Source of the DNA: RGIG4608 sp045635885
GTDB lineage: Bacteria; Bacillota; Clostridia; Oscillospirales; CAG-272
Direction of reading: 5' to 3'
Assembly (NCBI GenBank): GCA_045635885.1
Contig: JAZTWO010000076.1
Coordinates: forward strand, 1 to 64,000
Length of the DNA stretch: 64,000 nt
Shown here: positions 51,778 to 60,449 of the stretch, one piece after another
Layout: every line of letters starts with the position of its first letter
Position numbering within the stretch: position 1 is the stretch's first letter
Translations under genes and position numbers: made by a program
Notes under the pieces: generated by a model
Databases searched by the model: none
Seen by the model: the letters and a program-made list of their open reading frames with translations, nothing else
What the model was told of the DNA's origin: nothing

Positions 51778-54468
51778 TTATTTGTTTTTCTTAATTTGTC
51801 TTGTTATCAATTTTGTGATTTCAACAATAGGAATTACAAGGATTGCAAGACCCAATGCGATACCGTATTCTGTGATATCAAGATGTGCAAGACTGAATGC
51901 TTCTGCAAGGAAGTCAATTTCAATTACTGCAGTTGTAAGCAAGAATGAAAGAATTCCTGCGCCCCAGAGCCAAACGTTCTGAGTCTTCATCTTGAAGATT
52001 GAGCCGTGAAGTGATCTCATATTAAATGCGTGGAAAATTTCTGCCATTGAAAGTGTCAAGAATGCCATTGAAGTACCAAGCATTTCTGCACTATAAGTTC
52101 CTGCAGCAATTGCTTCTGCGTGGTGGAGTTGTGCAAGCCAATCACGACCAATGATGTAAGAAGCAAGAGTGATAATTGTTACAAGAGCACCCTGATATAC
52201 TACTGCAAAGCCAAGGCCACCTGCGAAAATGCCTTCTTTGGAATCACGAGGAGCGCGTTTCATAACGTCATCTTCGGGCTTTTCCATACCAAGAGCAAGT
52301 GCGGGGAAGCAGTCAGTAATAAGGTTAATCCAAAGCAAGTGAACTGCCAAGAAAATGTTCTGAATACCAAGAAGTGTTGCAAAGAAGATTGTAAGCACTT
52401 CAGAGAGGTTGGAAGCAAGAAGGAACTGAATAGCTTTTCTGATGTTATCGTAAATTCTACGACCTTCACCTGCGGCTGAAACGATTGTTGCAAAGTTGTC
52501 GTCTGCAAGAATCATATCAGCAACGTTCTTAGTAACGTCAGTACCTGTAATACCCATACCAACACCAATGTCGGCATTTTTAATAGAGGGAGCATCGTTT
52601 ACACCGTCGCCTGTCATAGCGGTAATCTTACCTTTTTTACGCCAAGCATTAACTATTCTTGTCTTATGCTCGGGTTGAACACGTGCGTAAACGGAATATT
52701 TTTCAACAAGAGTTTCAAAATCTTCATCTGAAATATCGTCAAGCTCTGCACCTGTAATTGCTTGAGATGCATCACTGATAATACCAAGCTGTGTTGCAAT
52801 AGCAACTGCAGTGTCCTTATGGTCACCTGTAATCATAATGGGACGAATACCTGCAAGACGGCACTGGTCAATAGCAGGTTTAACTTCGGGACGAACGGGG
52901 TCGATCATACCAACCATACCGATAAAGCAAAGATTATTTTCAACTGCCTCTGCTTCATAAACTGTGGGAGCAGCATCAAGATCTTTGTAAGCGGCAGCAA
53001 GTACACGAAGCGCACGGTCTGCCATGCCTTTGTTTGCGGCAAGGATTTGTGATCTGATTTCGTCATTAAGAGGAGTTACCTTGCCACCAATGAGGGCGGA
53101 AGTACAAACCTTAAGAATTTCATCAGGAGCACCCTTTGTGAACTGAACGAACTTGCCGTTTTCTTTTGTATGAACTGTGGTCATCATCTTACGCATAGAG
53201 TCGAAGGGAACTTCGCCAACACGCACGAAAATGTTCTTTTGAGTGTTTTTAGAAAGATTAAGTGTTTCTGCATAGTTAACAAGAGCACATTCTGTGGGCT
53301 CACCAACAGCTGTACCTTCCTTAACGTCAAATTCTGCGTCAGAGCAAAGTGACATTGCGTTTGCAAGAAGGGCTTCGTCTTCGCCATGGTGGTCAACAAC
53401 GGTCATCTTGTTTTGTGTAAGAGTACCTGTCTTGTCGGAGCAGATAATCTGTGTGCATCCAAGAGTTTCAACCGCAGTAAGCTTACGAATAATGGCATTT
53501 CTCTTGGACATATTAGTAACACCGATTGAAAGAACGATTGTTACAACAGTTGAAAGACCTTCAGGAATTGCTGCAACCGCAAGGGAAATAGCAACCATAA
53601 AGAAGTCCATAACCTTATCGAATGTAAATGCACCTGTTGTTACAAGTTCACGAATAACGTTAATGCCAAATACGAGAATAGAAATGATGATTACGAGAAC
53701 TGTGAGGATTTTTGAAAGCTGAGAAAGCTTTACCTGAAGGGGAGTTTTACCTTCTTGAGCATTTGCAAGAGCATCTGCAATCTTACCCATTTCAGTATCC
53801 ATACCTGTGCCGGTTACAACTGCTTTTGCTCGTCCGTAAACGATAACACTACCCATGTAAACCATGTTCTTGCGGTCACCGAGTGTAACCTCGTCAGATT
53901 CAATTATATTTTCAGTTTTGTTTACAGGAACGGATTCACCGGTAAGAGCGGCTTCTTCCGCTTTAAGAGAAGCACACTCAATAATTCTTGCATCTGCAGG
54001 AACTGCGTCGCCTGCTTCAAGAACGATAATATCACCAACTACAAGATCTTCACTTTTAACAGTGATTTGGCGTCCGTCACGAATAACCTTACTTGTTGCA
54101 GCGGCAATTTCTTGCAAAGCTTCAATTGCTTTTTCTGCCTTGCTTTCTTGAAGAACGCCGAGAATAGCGTTGATAAGAACTACTGCAAGAATAATAACGA
54201 CGTCTGAGGGGAAGCCGAAATGACCGCTTGTAACACCCTCATAGATTTCCATGCCTGCAGAGATAGCTGCAGCAACGATAAGAATGATGGTCATGGGTTC
54301 TGCAAGCTGCTTCATAAAGCGCTTGAACATAGACTCTTTTTGACCTTCAGCGAGTTTGTTTTTTCCATTTTTTTCAAGACGTGACTGAGCTTCTATTGAA
54401 GAGAGACCGTTTTCGTTAGTTGAAAAATGGGAAAGAACTTCTTCTTTGGAATTGTTGTAGAAATTCAT
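51778..54468 (-). CDS. P-type cation-transporting ATPase (Ca2+/Mn2+ type, P2A-like)
   Basis: The 896-residue pump has an N-terminal cation ATPase domain, TALTGESVPVNK (actuator loop), IPEGLSTVVTIVLSIG in helix 4, the phosphorylation site CSDKTGTLTQNKMT, FTKGAPDEIL in the nucleotide-binding domain, and TGDGVNDAPSIKNADIGVGMG, with about ten membrane helices including LWINLITDCFPALALGMEKPE. Such pumps export Ca2+ or Mn2+ from the cytosol. The ATG at 54468 follows AAGGAG; the longer in-frame extension runs back into the riboswitch and is not coding. The yybP-ykoY riboswitch upstream suggests Mn2+ export. Family firm, ion inferred. Confidence 0.93.
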   Translation of the reverse strand: MNFYNNSKEEVLSHFSTNENGLSSIEAQSRLEKNGKNKLAEGQKESMFKRFMKQLAEPMTIILIVAAAISAGMEIYEGVTSGHFGFPSDVVIILAVVLINAILGVLQESKAEKAIEALQEIAAATSKVIRDGRQITVKSEDLVVGDIIVLEAGDAVPADARIIECASLKAEEAALTGESVPVNKTENIIESDEVTLGDRKNMVYMGSVIVYGRAKAVVTGTGMDTEMGKIADALANAQEGKTPLQVKLSQLSKILTVLVIIISILVFGINVIRELVTTGAFTFDKVMDFFMVAISLAVAAIPEGLSTVVTIVLSIGVTNMSKRNAIIRKLTAVETLGCTQIICSDKTGTLTQNKMTVVDHHGEDEALLANAMSLCSDAEFDVKEGTAVGEPTECALVNYAETLNLSKNTQKNIFVRVGEVPFDSMRKMMTTVHTKENGKFVQFTKGAPDEILKVCTSALIGGKVTPLNDEIRSQILAANKGMADRALRVLAAAYKDLDAAPTVYEAEAVENNLCFIGMVGMIDPVRPEVKPAIDQCRLAGIRPIMITGDHKDTAVAIATQLGIISDASQAITGAELDDISDEDFETLVEKYSVYARVQPEHKTRIVNAWRKKGKITAMTGDGVNDAPSIKNADIGVGMGITGTDVTKNVADMILADDNFATIVSAAGEGRRIYDNIRKAIQFLLASNLSEVLTIFFATLLGIQNIFLAVHLLWINLITDCFPALALGMEKPEDDVMKRAPRDSKEGIFAGGLGFAVVYQGALVTIITLASYIIGRDWLAQLHHAEAIAAGTYSAEMLGTSMAFLTLSMAEIFHAFNMRSLHGSIFKMKTQNVWLWGAGILSFLLTTAVIEIDFLAEAFSLAHLDITEYGIALGLAILVIPIVEITKLITRQIKKNK

Positions 54469-54506
54469 TTTTTTCTCCTTTTTAAATTTATTGAAGTGAC
54501 TTGCAT

Positions 54507-54543
54507 AAAAAAGACTCAAGTGTTGGTTAAACACTTGAGTCTT
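54507..54543 (-). terminator. Riboswitch-controlled terminator
   Basis: On the minus strand AAGACTCAAGTGTT-TAACC-AACACTTGAGTCTT followed by T's. Its 5' arm includes the 3' strand of the riboswitch P1 helix, so the two folds exclude each other. Confidence 0.9.
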
Positions 54544-54621
54544 GTTCATTAAGATATGCCAGACCGAGTGGTCATGATGTTGACATATCACGTTAATACG
54601 CAAACTACTCCCTCGAGTGTT
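54530..54621 (-). promoter_or_regulatory. yybP-ykoY (Mn2+) riboswitch
   Basis: The leader contains the conserved GGGAGTAG after the P1 5' strand (AACACTCGAG), a middle arm (GTCAACATCATGACC), and TCTGGCATATCTTAATGAAC before the P1 3' strand CTCAAGTGTT, matching the yybP-ykoY class. Family members sense Mn2+ and commonly control cation efflux pumps. Here P1 and the terminator compete for the same strand, so ligand binding should favour readthrough into the ATPase gene. Identified by eye from the conserved core and context. Confidence 0.85.
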
Positions 54622-54624
54622 TAT

Positions 54625-54653
54625 ATTATATCACATTGTCTAATTTTTGTCAA
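54625..54653 (-). promoter_or_regulatory. Promoter of the riboswitch-ATPase unit
   Basis: On the minus strand TTGACA (54653-54648), 17 bp, TATAAT (54630-54625), with transcription starting right before the P1 helix. Confidence 0.92.
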
Positions 54654-54671
54654 GAAAAATATTAACATTTT

Positions 54672-55733
54672 TTAATTAATTATTCCGCCACCAACCACAA
54701 TATCTCCATCATAAAGAACAACTGATTGACCTCTTGTTATCGCACGTTGAGGTTCGTCAAATGTTACTTTAATTGTGTCTTTATCAATTTGTTCAACAGT
54801 AGCAGGTTGTTCCTTTTGATTGTAGCGGATTTTGGCTTTAACTTTAATTGGCTCGGTGATTTTTTCACAAGAAATAAGATTAATATTACTTGCGGTGAGT
54901 GTTGTTCCAAAAAGTTCGGAATTGCGTGCAAGAGTAACTGTGTTGTTTTCAAGATTTTTTTCAACAACGTACATCGGTTCTCCAAGAGCGATGCCAAGTC
55001 CTTTGCGTTGACCAATGGTGTAATTAATAATTCCTTGATGTGTTCCCAGGATATTTCCGTTAAGGTCAATAAAATTACCTTTTTTAAATGTTTCTCCCGT
55101 AGTTTTTTCAATAAATGATACGTAGTCACCGTCGGGAATAAAACAAACGTCCTGGCTATCTTTTTTTCTTGCATTAACAAATCCGATTTGCTCTGCAAGA
55201 TTGCGTGCATCTGCTTTGGTCATCTCTCCTAAAGGGAAGATAGTGTGTGCCAATTGATTTTGAGTAAGAGAATAGAGAACGTAGCTTTGATCCTTGGTCA
55301 AATCCAAGGCTTTTTTCAGTAAATAACGTCCGTTTTCGCCTTTTTTAATGCGTGCATAATGACCTGTGGCAACTGCGCCATAACCACGCTCCATAGCCAT
55401 TTTAAGAAGCTGTTCGAATTTTATTTTTCGATTACAAACAACACAAGGGTTGGGAGTAGAACCGTTTTTATAGCAATTTATAAAATCTCCAATAACGCAT
55501 TCCTTAAAAGCCGCACCAAAGTCGTGTGTTTCGTGAGGAATGCCAAGAATATCGCAAACGGATTTGGCATCTTTAATATCTTGGGCAGAGCAACAGGAGT
55601 TTTCACCATATATTAAATTGTCGCTTTCGTCGTGCAACTTCATAGTAACGCCAATTGCTTCGTTGCTTTGCTTAATGAGATAAGCAGAAACGGCACTGTC
55701 AACTCCGCCACTCATTGCAACAAGAACTTTCAT
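54672..55733 (-). CDS. mnmA: tRNA-specific 2-thiouridylase MnmA
   Basis: The 353-residue protein has the PP-loop AMSGGVDSAVSAYL, the catalytic Cys in NPCVVCNRKIKFEQLL, the second Cys in SQDVCFIPDGDY, TGHYARI and a C-terminal beta domain. MnmA thiolates U34 of tRNA-Gln(UUG), -Lys and -Glu, using sulfur from a cysteine desulfurase. The ATG at 55733 has GAAAGGAG upstream. It lies 14 bp downstream of trmL in the same operon. Confidence 0.95.
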   Translation of the reverse strand: MKVLVAMSGGVDSAVSAYLIKQSNEAIGVTMKLHDESDNLIYGENSCCSAQDIKDAKSVCDILGIPHETHDFGAAFKECVIGDFINCYKNGSTPNPCVVCNRKIKFEQLLKMAMERGYGAVATGHYARIKKGENGRYLLKKALDLTKDQSYVLYSLTQNQLAHTIFPLGEMTKADARNLAEQIGFVNARKKDSQDVCFIPDGDYVSFIEKTTGETFKKGNFIDLNGNILGTHQGIINYTIGQRKGLGIALGEPMYVVEKNLENNTVTLARNSELFGTTLTASNINLISCEKITEPIKVKAKIRYNQKEQPATVEQIDKDTIKVTFDEPQRAITRGQSVVLYDGDIVVGGGIIN

Positions 55734-55747
55734 TGAAAAACTCCTTT

Positions 55748-56260
55748 CTATATTTTGTAGTCTTCCCACATAAACGTTGTGGGAGTGCCTTCTTCAAGCA
55801 ATCCATCAAAATCATTTTGTCTGAACACTTCATAAACAGCTATTGCAACCGAATTTGATAAATTGAGTGAGCGAAGATTGGGTCGCATAGGTATTCTAAC
55901 ACATTTGTCGGGATTTTTTTCAAGCAAAGCTTCAGGAAGCCCTTTGGATTCTTTTCCAAACATAATGAAAACATCACCACAATAAGTTGCTTCTGTATAT
56001 TTTCTTGGTGCTTTTGTTGTAAAATAGAATACGTTTGCATTGGGATTTTTATCAAAGAAATCATCAAGATTTTCATAATATGTGATGTCAAGCAAATGCC
56101 AATAATCAAGACCTGCACGTTTGAGCTTTTTATCGTCTATTTCAAATCCCATGGGTTTAATTATATGTAATGATGCACCGGTTGCAGCACAGGTGCGTGC
56201 AATGTTTCCTGTATTTTGGGGAATTTCCGGTTCGTGAAGCACAATATTTATCTTAGACAT
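55748..56260 (-). CDS. trmL: tRNA (cytidine/uridine-34-2'-O)-methyltransferase TrmL
   Basis: The 170-residue SPOUT methyltransferase has LHEPEIPQNTGNIARTCAATGASLHIIKPMGFE, HIIKPMGFEIDDKKLKRAGLDYW, MFGKESKGLPEALL and the knot-forming IPMRPNLRSLNLSNSVAIAVYE. TrmL methylates the ribose of C34/U34 in tRNA-Leu(CAA) and tRNA-Leu(UAA). Together with mnmA this is a two-gene wobble-base modification operon. AAAGGA precedes the ATG. Confidence 0.93.
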   Translation of the reverse strand: MSKINIVLHEPEIPQNTGNIARTCAATGASLHIIKPMGFEIDDKKLKRAGLDYWHLLDITYYENLDDFFDKNPNANVFYFTTKAPRKYTEATYCGDVFIMFGKESKGLPEALLEKNPDKCVRIPMRPNLRSLNLSNSVAIAVYEVFRQNDFDGLLEEGTPTTFMWEDYKI

Positions 56261-56294
56261 ATTATTTTCCTTTAAAAATAGATTTACTCTATAG

Positions 56295-56323
56295 ATTATA
56301 TAATATATCTAAAAAAATTTCAA
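56295..56323 (-). promoter_or_regulatory. Promoter of trmL-mnmA
   Basis: On the minus strand TTGAAA (56323-56318), 17 bp, TATAAT (56300-56295). Confidence 0.85.
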
Positions 56324-56352
56324 GAATTATTTTATAAATTTACAAAAAACTA

Positions 56353-56381
56353 TGGTAATTATTTAAGTTTTGTAGTATAAT
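56353..56381 (+). promoter_or_regulatory. Promoter of secA
   Basis: A consensus TATAAT (56376-56381) with a weak -35 TGGTAA (56353-56358) at 17 bp, 30 bp before the secA ATG. Divergent from the trmL promoter. Confidence 0.55.
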
Positions 56382-56411
56382 AAGATGATATTTTGATTTT
56401 TGGAGGATTAA

Positions 56412-59141
56412 ATGGGACTTTTTGATAAGCTCTTTGGTACTTATAGCGAAAGAGAACTTAAAAAAATAGATAAAACGGTTTCAGAAATTGAGGCACTTGC
56501 CGATAAGTATTCTGCAATGAGTGATACAGAACTTTCTGGAATGACCGCAATATTTAAATCACGCCTTGCAAAAGGTGAAACACTTGACAATATTCTTCCT
56601 GATGCATTTGCTGCGGTTAGAGAAGCGGCAGATCGTGTGCTTGGAAAGAGACCTTTTAGAGTGCAGATTATTGGTGGTATTATTCTTCATCAAGGAAGAA
56701 TTGCTGAAATGAAAACAGGTGAAGGAAAAACACTTGTTGCAACAATGCCCGCATATCTTAACGCACTTACAGGAGAGGGCGTGCATATTGTAACTGTAAA
56801 CGATTATCTTGCTTCTCGTGACAGTGAAGAAATGGGTAGAGTTTATGGATTTATGGGACTTACAACAGGTCTTGTAGTTCATGGACAAACTTCACAACAA
56901 AAGCAGGAAGCATATAATGCCGACATTACTTACGGTACAAATAATGAATTTGGCTTTGACTATCTTCGTGATAACATGGTTGTATATAAGCAAAATCTTG
57001 CTCAACGTGGACATTCATTCGCAATCGTTGACGAGGTTGACTCTATTTTAATTGACGAAGCAAGAACACCTTTGATTATTTCAGGTGCTGGTGATCCGTC
57101 AACAGATCTTTACACCAAGGCAGATACACTTGTTCGTAAGTTTAAAAAGCTTGTAGTTAAAGAAATGGATACAAAAGAGGACCAAGAGGACGTTGATGCA
57201 GATTATATCGTTGACGAAAAGGCAAAGAATGCAGTTATTACTCCTCGTGGTACAAGAAAAGCAGAGCAGTTCTTTGGCATTGAAAACCTTAGTGATCCTG
57301 AAAATAACGAAATTGCACATCACATCAATCAGGCAATTAGAGCTTATGGCACTATGAAACGTGATGATGACTATGTTGTTAATGAAAACGGAGTTATGAT
57401 TGTTGACTCCTTTACAGGCCGTCTTATGCCCGGAAGAAGATATTCAAATGGTCTTCATCAGGCAATTGAAGCTAAAGAGGGTGTTAAGATAGAAAAAGAA
57501 AATCAAACTCTTGCTACAATTACATTCCAAAACTATTTCAGAATGTATAAAAAACTTTCCGGTATGACAGGTACTGCACTTACAGAAGATGCAGAATTCC
57601 GTGAAATATATATGATTGACGTTGTTGAAATTCCCACTAATAGACCTATGATTAGAGTGGACCACAACGATATGCTTTATAAGAGCATCAATGCTAAATA
57701 TAAGGCGATTGTTAATCAGGTAAAGGAATGTCACGCAAAGGGGCAACCTGTTCTTGTCGGAACAGTTTCTATTGATAAATCTGAGATTCTCTCAAAGCTT
57801 TTGCAAAGAGAGGGAATTCAGCACACCGTTCTTAATGCAAAGCTTCACGAAAAAGAAGCTGAGATAGTTGCGCAGGCAGGTAAGTTTGGTGCAGTTACCA
57901 TTGCTACTAATATGGCAGGACGTGGAACTGACATTATGCTTGGTGGTAACTCTGAGTTTATGGCAAAGAACGAAATGCGCAAACAGGGATTTTCTGACGA
58001 GCTTATTGCAGTTTCAACAGGAACTGCCATTGTTGATGACGAAGAAATAATGAATGCTCGCAGAACATTTGCAGAGCTAAATAAGAAGTTCAAAAAGGAA
58101 ATTGAACCTGAAGCGCAAAAGGTTAGAGAAGCGGGTGGTCTTTTCATCCTTGGCTCTGAAAGGCACGAATCACGTCGAATTGACAATCAGCTTCGTGGAC
58201 GTTCAGGCCGTCAAGGCGACCCCGGTGAATCATGCTTCTTCCTTTCACTTGAAGACGATCTTATTCGTCTTTTCGGTGGTGAAAAAGCGCAGATTGTTGC
58301 TAATAACCTTGGTATGAATGACGAGGATTGCCTTGACCTTAGATTCTTCTCAAACGTGATTGAAACCTCACAAAAGAAGATTGAGGATAGAAACTTTAAA
58401 ATCAGAAAGAACGTTCTTGCTTATGACGATGTAATGAATAAGCAAAGAGAACTTATTTACAAGCAAAGACAGGATGTTCTTAATGGTGTTGATATTTCAG
58501 GCAAGATTGTCAATATGATTAATGATACAGTTTCATATAAAGCGCAGGAATTCTATCATGCAGAAGATAGAACAATTGACCTTAACGGACTTGAGGCATT
58601 CTTTAGATTCCTTTTGGGTGAGAATTATCCCCATACACAAATCAGAGAGCTTGCAGATAAATGCAATATTGATGAAATTGTAGAATTGCTTTGCGAACGT
58701 GCAGAAATCGTTTATAAAGAAAAAGAAGAAATCTTTGGCGCAGAAAACATGCGTGAAATTGAAAGAGCAATTCTTCTTCGTAACGTTGACCAAAAGTGGA
58801 TGGAACACATTGATGCTATGGATGATCTTAAGAGCAGTGTTGCTTTTGAAACCTATGCTCAAAGAGATCCCGTTAACGAATATCGTTTCCGTGGTGCAGA
58901 TATGTTTGACGAGCTTGTTACCGATATAAGAGAGAATACTGCAAGAATGATTCTTTCTCTTACTAAAAAAGCTCCCGATACACAAAGAGTTCAAATAGCT
59001 AACCCAATTATGACATCTGCTTCAGGTGAAATTGCTAAAAAGCATATTACCGTAAAGAAAGCAGAAAAAGTTGGCAGAAATGATCCATGCCCTTGTGGAA
59101 GTGGCAAGAAATATAAAGCTTGTTGCGGTGCAAATAGATAA
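56412..59141 (+). CDS. secA: Preprotein translocase ATPase SecA
   Basis: The 909-residue motor has Walker A EMKTGEGKTLVATMPAYLNAL, TNNEFGFDYLRDNM, Walker B/DEAD-like IVDEVDSILIDEARTPLIISG, the preprotein cross-linking region, the second RecA fold with ATNMAGRGTDIMLGG and GRSGRQGDPGES, the helical scaffold (NVDQKWMEHIDAMDDLK) and the C-terminal zinc motif DPCPCGSGKKYKACCG. It drives export of proteins such as the secreted glycosidases of this window through SecYEG. GGAGG precedes the ATG. Monocistronic; prfB, a frequent neighbour, is absent. Confidence 0.97.
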   Translation: MGLFDKLFGTYSERELKKIDKTVSEIEALADKYSAMSDTELSGMTAIFKSRLAKGETLDNILPDAFAAVREAADRVLGKRPFRVQIIGGIILHQGRIAEMKTGEGKTLVATMPAYLNALTGEGVHIVTVNDYLASRDSEEMGRVYGFMGLTTGLVVHGQTSQQKQEAYNADITYGTNNEFGFDYLRDNMVVYKQNLAQRGHSFAIVDEVDSILIDEARTPLIISGAGDPSTDLYTKADTLVRKFKKLVVKEMDTKEDQEDVDADYIVDEKAKNAVITPRGTRKAEQFFGIENLSDPENNEIAHHINQAIRAYGTMKRDDDYVVNENGVMIVDSFTGRLMPGRRYSNGLHQAIEAKEGVKIEKENQTLATITFQNYFRMYKKLSGMTGTALTEDAEFREIYMIDVVEIPTNRPMIRVDHNDMLYKSINAKYKAIVNQVKECHAKGQPVLVGTVSIDKSEILSKLLQREGIQHTVLNAKLHEKEAEIVAQAGKFGAVTIATNMAGRGTDIMLGGNSEFMAKNEMRKQGFSDELIAVSTGTAIVDDEEIMNARRTFAELNKKFKKEIEPEAQKVREAGGLFILGSERHESRRIDNQLRGRSGRQGDPGESCFFLSLEDDLIRLFGGEKAQIVANNLGMNDEDCLDLRFFSNVIETSQKKIEDRNFKIRKNVLAYDDVMNKQRELIYKQRQDVLNGVDISGKIVNMINDTVSYKAQEFYHAEDRTIDLNGLEAFFRFLLGENYPHTQIRELADKCNIDEIVELLCERAEIVYKEKEEIFGAENMREIERAILLRNVDQKWMEHIDAMDDLKSSVAFETYAQRDPVNEYRFRGADMFDELVTDIRENTARMILSLTKKAPDTQRVQIANPIMTSASGEIAKKHITVKKAEKVGRNDPCPCGSGKKYKACCGANR

Positions 59142-59144
59142 TTC

Positions 59145-59175
59145 AAAAAACGGTGGATTTAATCCACCGTTTTTC
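59145..59175. terminator. Terminator of secA and the convergent leucine-rich gene
   Basis: AAAAAACGGTGGATT-TA-ATCCACCGTTTTT; the stem works in both directions and its end overlaps the stop of the convergent gene. Confidence 0.9.
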
Positions 59176-60368
59176 TACTTTTTAATTGTACCGTCAATGC
59201 AGTATATTGTATAGTTAGAGGTGCCCAAATCCCATTCTTCGTCTTTTTTAAGATTGAGCCAATCATTTATTGTTCCATTAAAGTGAATTTCTTTAAGGTT
59301 GTTGCAATATTCAAATATACGCATATTTAACTTGGATATGTTTGCGCCAAGATAAACAACCTCAAGATTTGAACAACTAGCAAATGCGTAATTTTCGATT
59401 GTGGTAACACTATCGGGCAAAACTACAGTTTTAAGTGCTTTGCATTTGTAAAAAGCTTTTTGACCTATAAACGTTAAGCCATTGCCCAAATACATATTTT
59501 CAAGGTCAAAGCACTGATAAAATGCATTGTTTTCGATTTTTGTAATAGAATCGGGAAGTATAATTCCTTTAATGTTTGAATAACTAAAAGCAGAGGAATC
59601 AATAGCCCATACATTTTGCTCATTGTGAAAATTTGGGATACATAAAATGGAATCCTCACAAGTGCCAATGTCAATCACAATACCATTGCTAATATGAAGA
59701 TATTTTGAAACAACAATGTCTTCAACTCTTAAAATCTTGTTACAATAAATGCAAGGGAATTGCTTTTCATCGTTTTTCACAATCCAATCGCCCTCTGCAT
59801 GTGAAAGCTTTGAAACAAGCTCTGTTTCTTCTTTGCCGCATTCGTTGCAAATGCGCTTTTGCAACCCGTCAATTTCACATTGAGGTGCTAAATCAATAAT
59901 CCACTCGCCAAAAGAGTGTCCCTTTGCAGCGTGGATAAGTGTGTCGGTTGCCAAGCATTCACAATGACGAATACTTTCTCCTTTTTCCGTGCAGGTTGCT
60001 TCTTTTGATAAAATGTATTCTCCCCAAGTGTGAGTATGTCCCTCAAGAGAATTAACACTCAATGTTTTTTCACAAACTGTGCAAACAGTTTTTTGAATGT
60101 TTTTGTCGGGGTCATACATCAATTCGCTTTCGGAGTGTGGAAGTTTGTCGTGCTTCTTTTCCTGCACCTTGCCGCATTCACAAAATCTTTGCTCAATGCC
60201 ATATTGTGTGCAGGTGGCATCTCTAACTTTTTCCCATTCACCAAACGAATGAACGTGCCTAAAGATAATAAGCAGAGATATTATCAATACAATACTAATT
60301 AATAAACCAATTGAAAGTATTGTAAGTTGCTTTTTTCTTAATTTCTTGTTTTTTGAAATGAGCTTCAT
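59175..60368 (-). CDS. Membrane-anchored BspA-like leucine-rich repeat protein
   Basis: The 397-residue protein has a basic N terminus and one hydrophobic segment (residues ~16-37, LTILSIGLLISIVLIISLLIIF) that probably anchors it with the rest outside. Residues ~40-200 hold degenerate repeats with HSFGEW, ATCTxxGxxxRxCxCG and CxxC pairs, possibly zinc-binding. Residues ~245-385 are LRR_5 repeats (ILPDSITKIENNAFYQC, VVLPDSVTTIENYAFASC), ending in SNYTIYCIDGTIKK. Such proteins are surface-exposed and may bind host or neighbouring cells. The decayed fragment at 42.4 kb is from the same class. The spacing from AAAGGA to the ATG is long. Confidence 0.85.
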   Translation of the reverse strand: MKLISKNKKLRKKQLTILSIGLLISIVLIISLLIIFRHVHSFGEWEKVRDATCTQYGIEQRFCECGKVQEKKHDKLPHSESELMYDPDKNIQKTVCTVCEKTLSVNSLEGHTHTWGEYILSKEATCTEKGESIRHCECLATDTLIHAAKGHSFGEWIIDLAPQCEIDGLQKRICNECGKEETELVSKLSHAEGDWIVKNDEKQFPCIYCNKILRVEDIVVSKYLHISNGIVIDIGTCEDSILCIPNFHNEQNVWAIDSSAFSYSNIKGIILPDSITKIENNAFYQCFDLENMYLGNGLTFIGQKAFYKCKALKTVVLPDSVTTIENYAFASCSNLEVVYLGANISKLNMRIFEYCNNLKEIHFNGTINDWLNLKKDEEWDLGTSNYTIYCIDGTIKK

Positions 60369-60449
60369 TTTGAATTTTTGTTCCTTTAAAATAAACTGTA
60401 TCTTATAATATCACAATTTATCGAATTTTGCAACAAAAACCTCAAAATT

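Noticed and set aside
54469..54603. N-terminal extension of the P-type ATPase
   Set aside because: It is the riboswitch and terminator read in frame; the true start at 54468 has its own AAGGAG.
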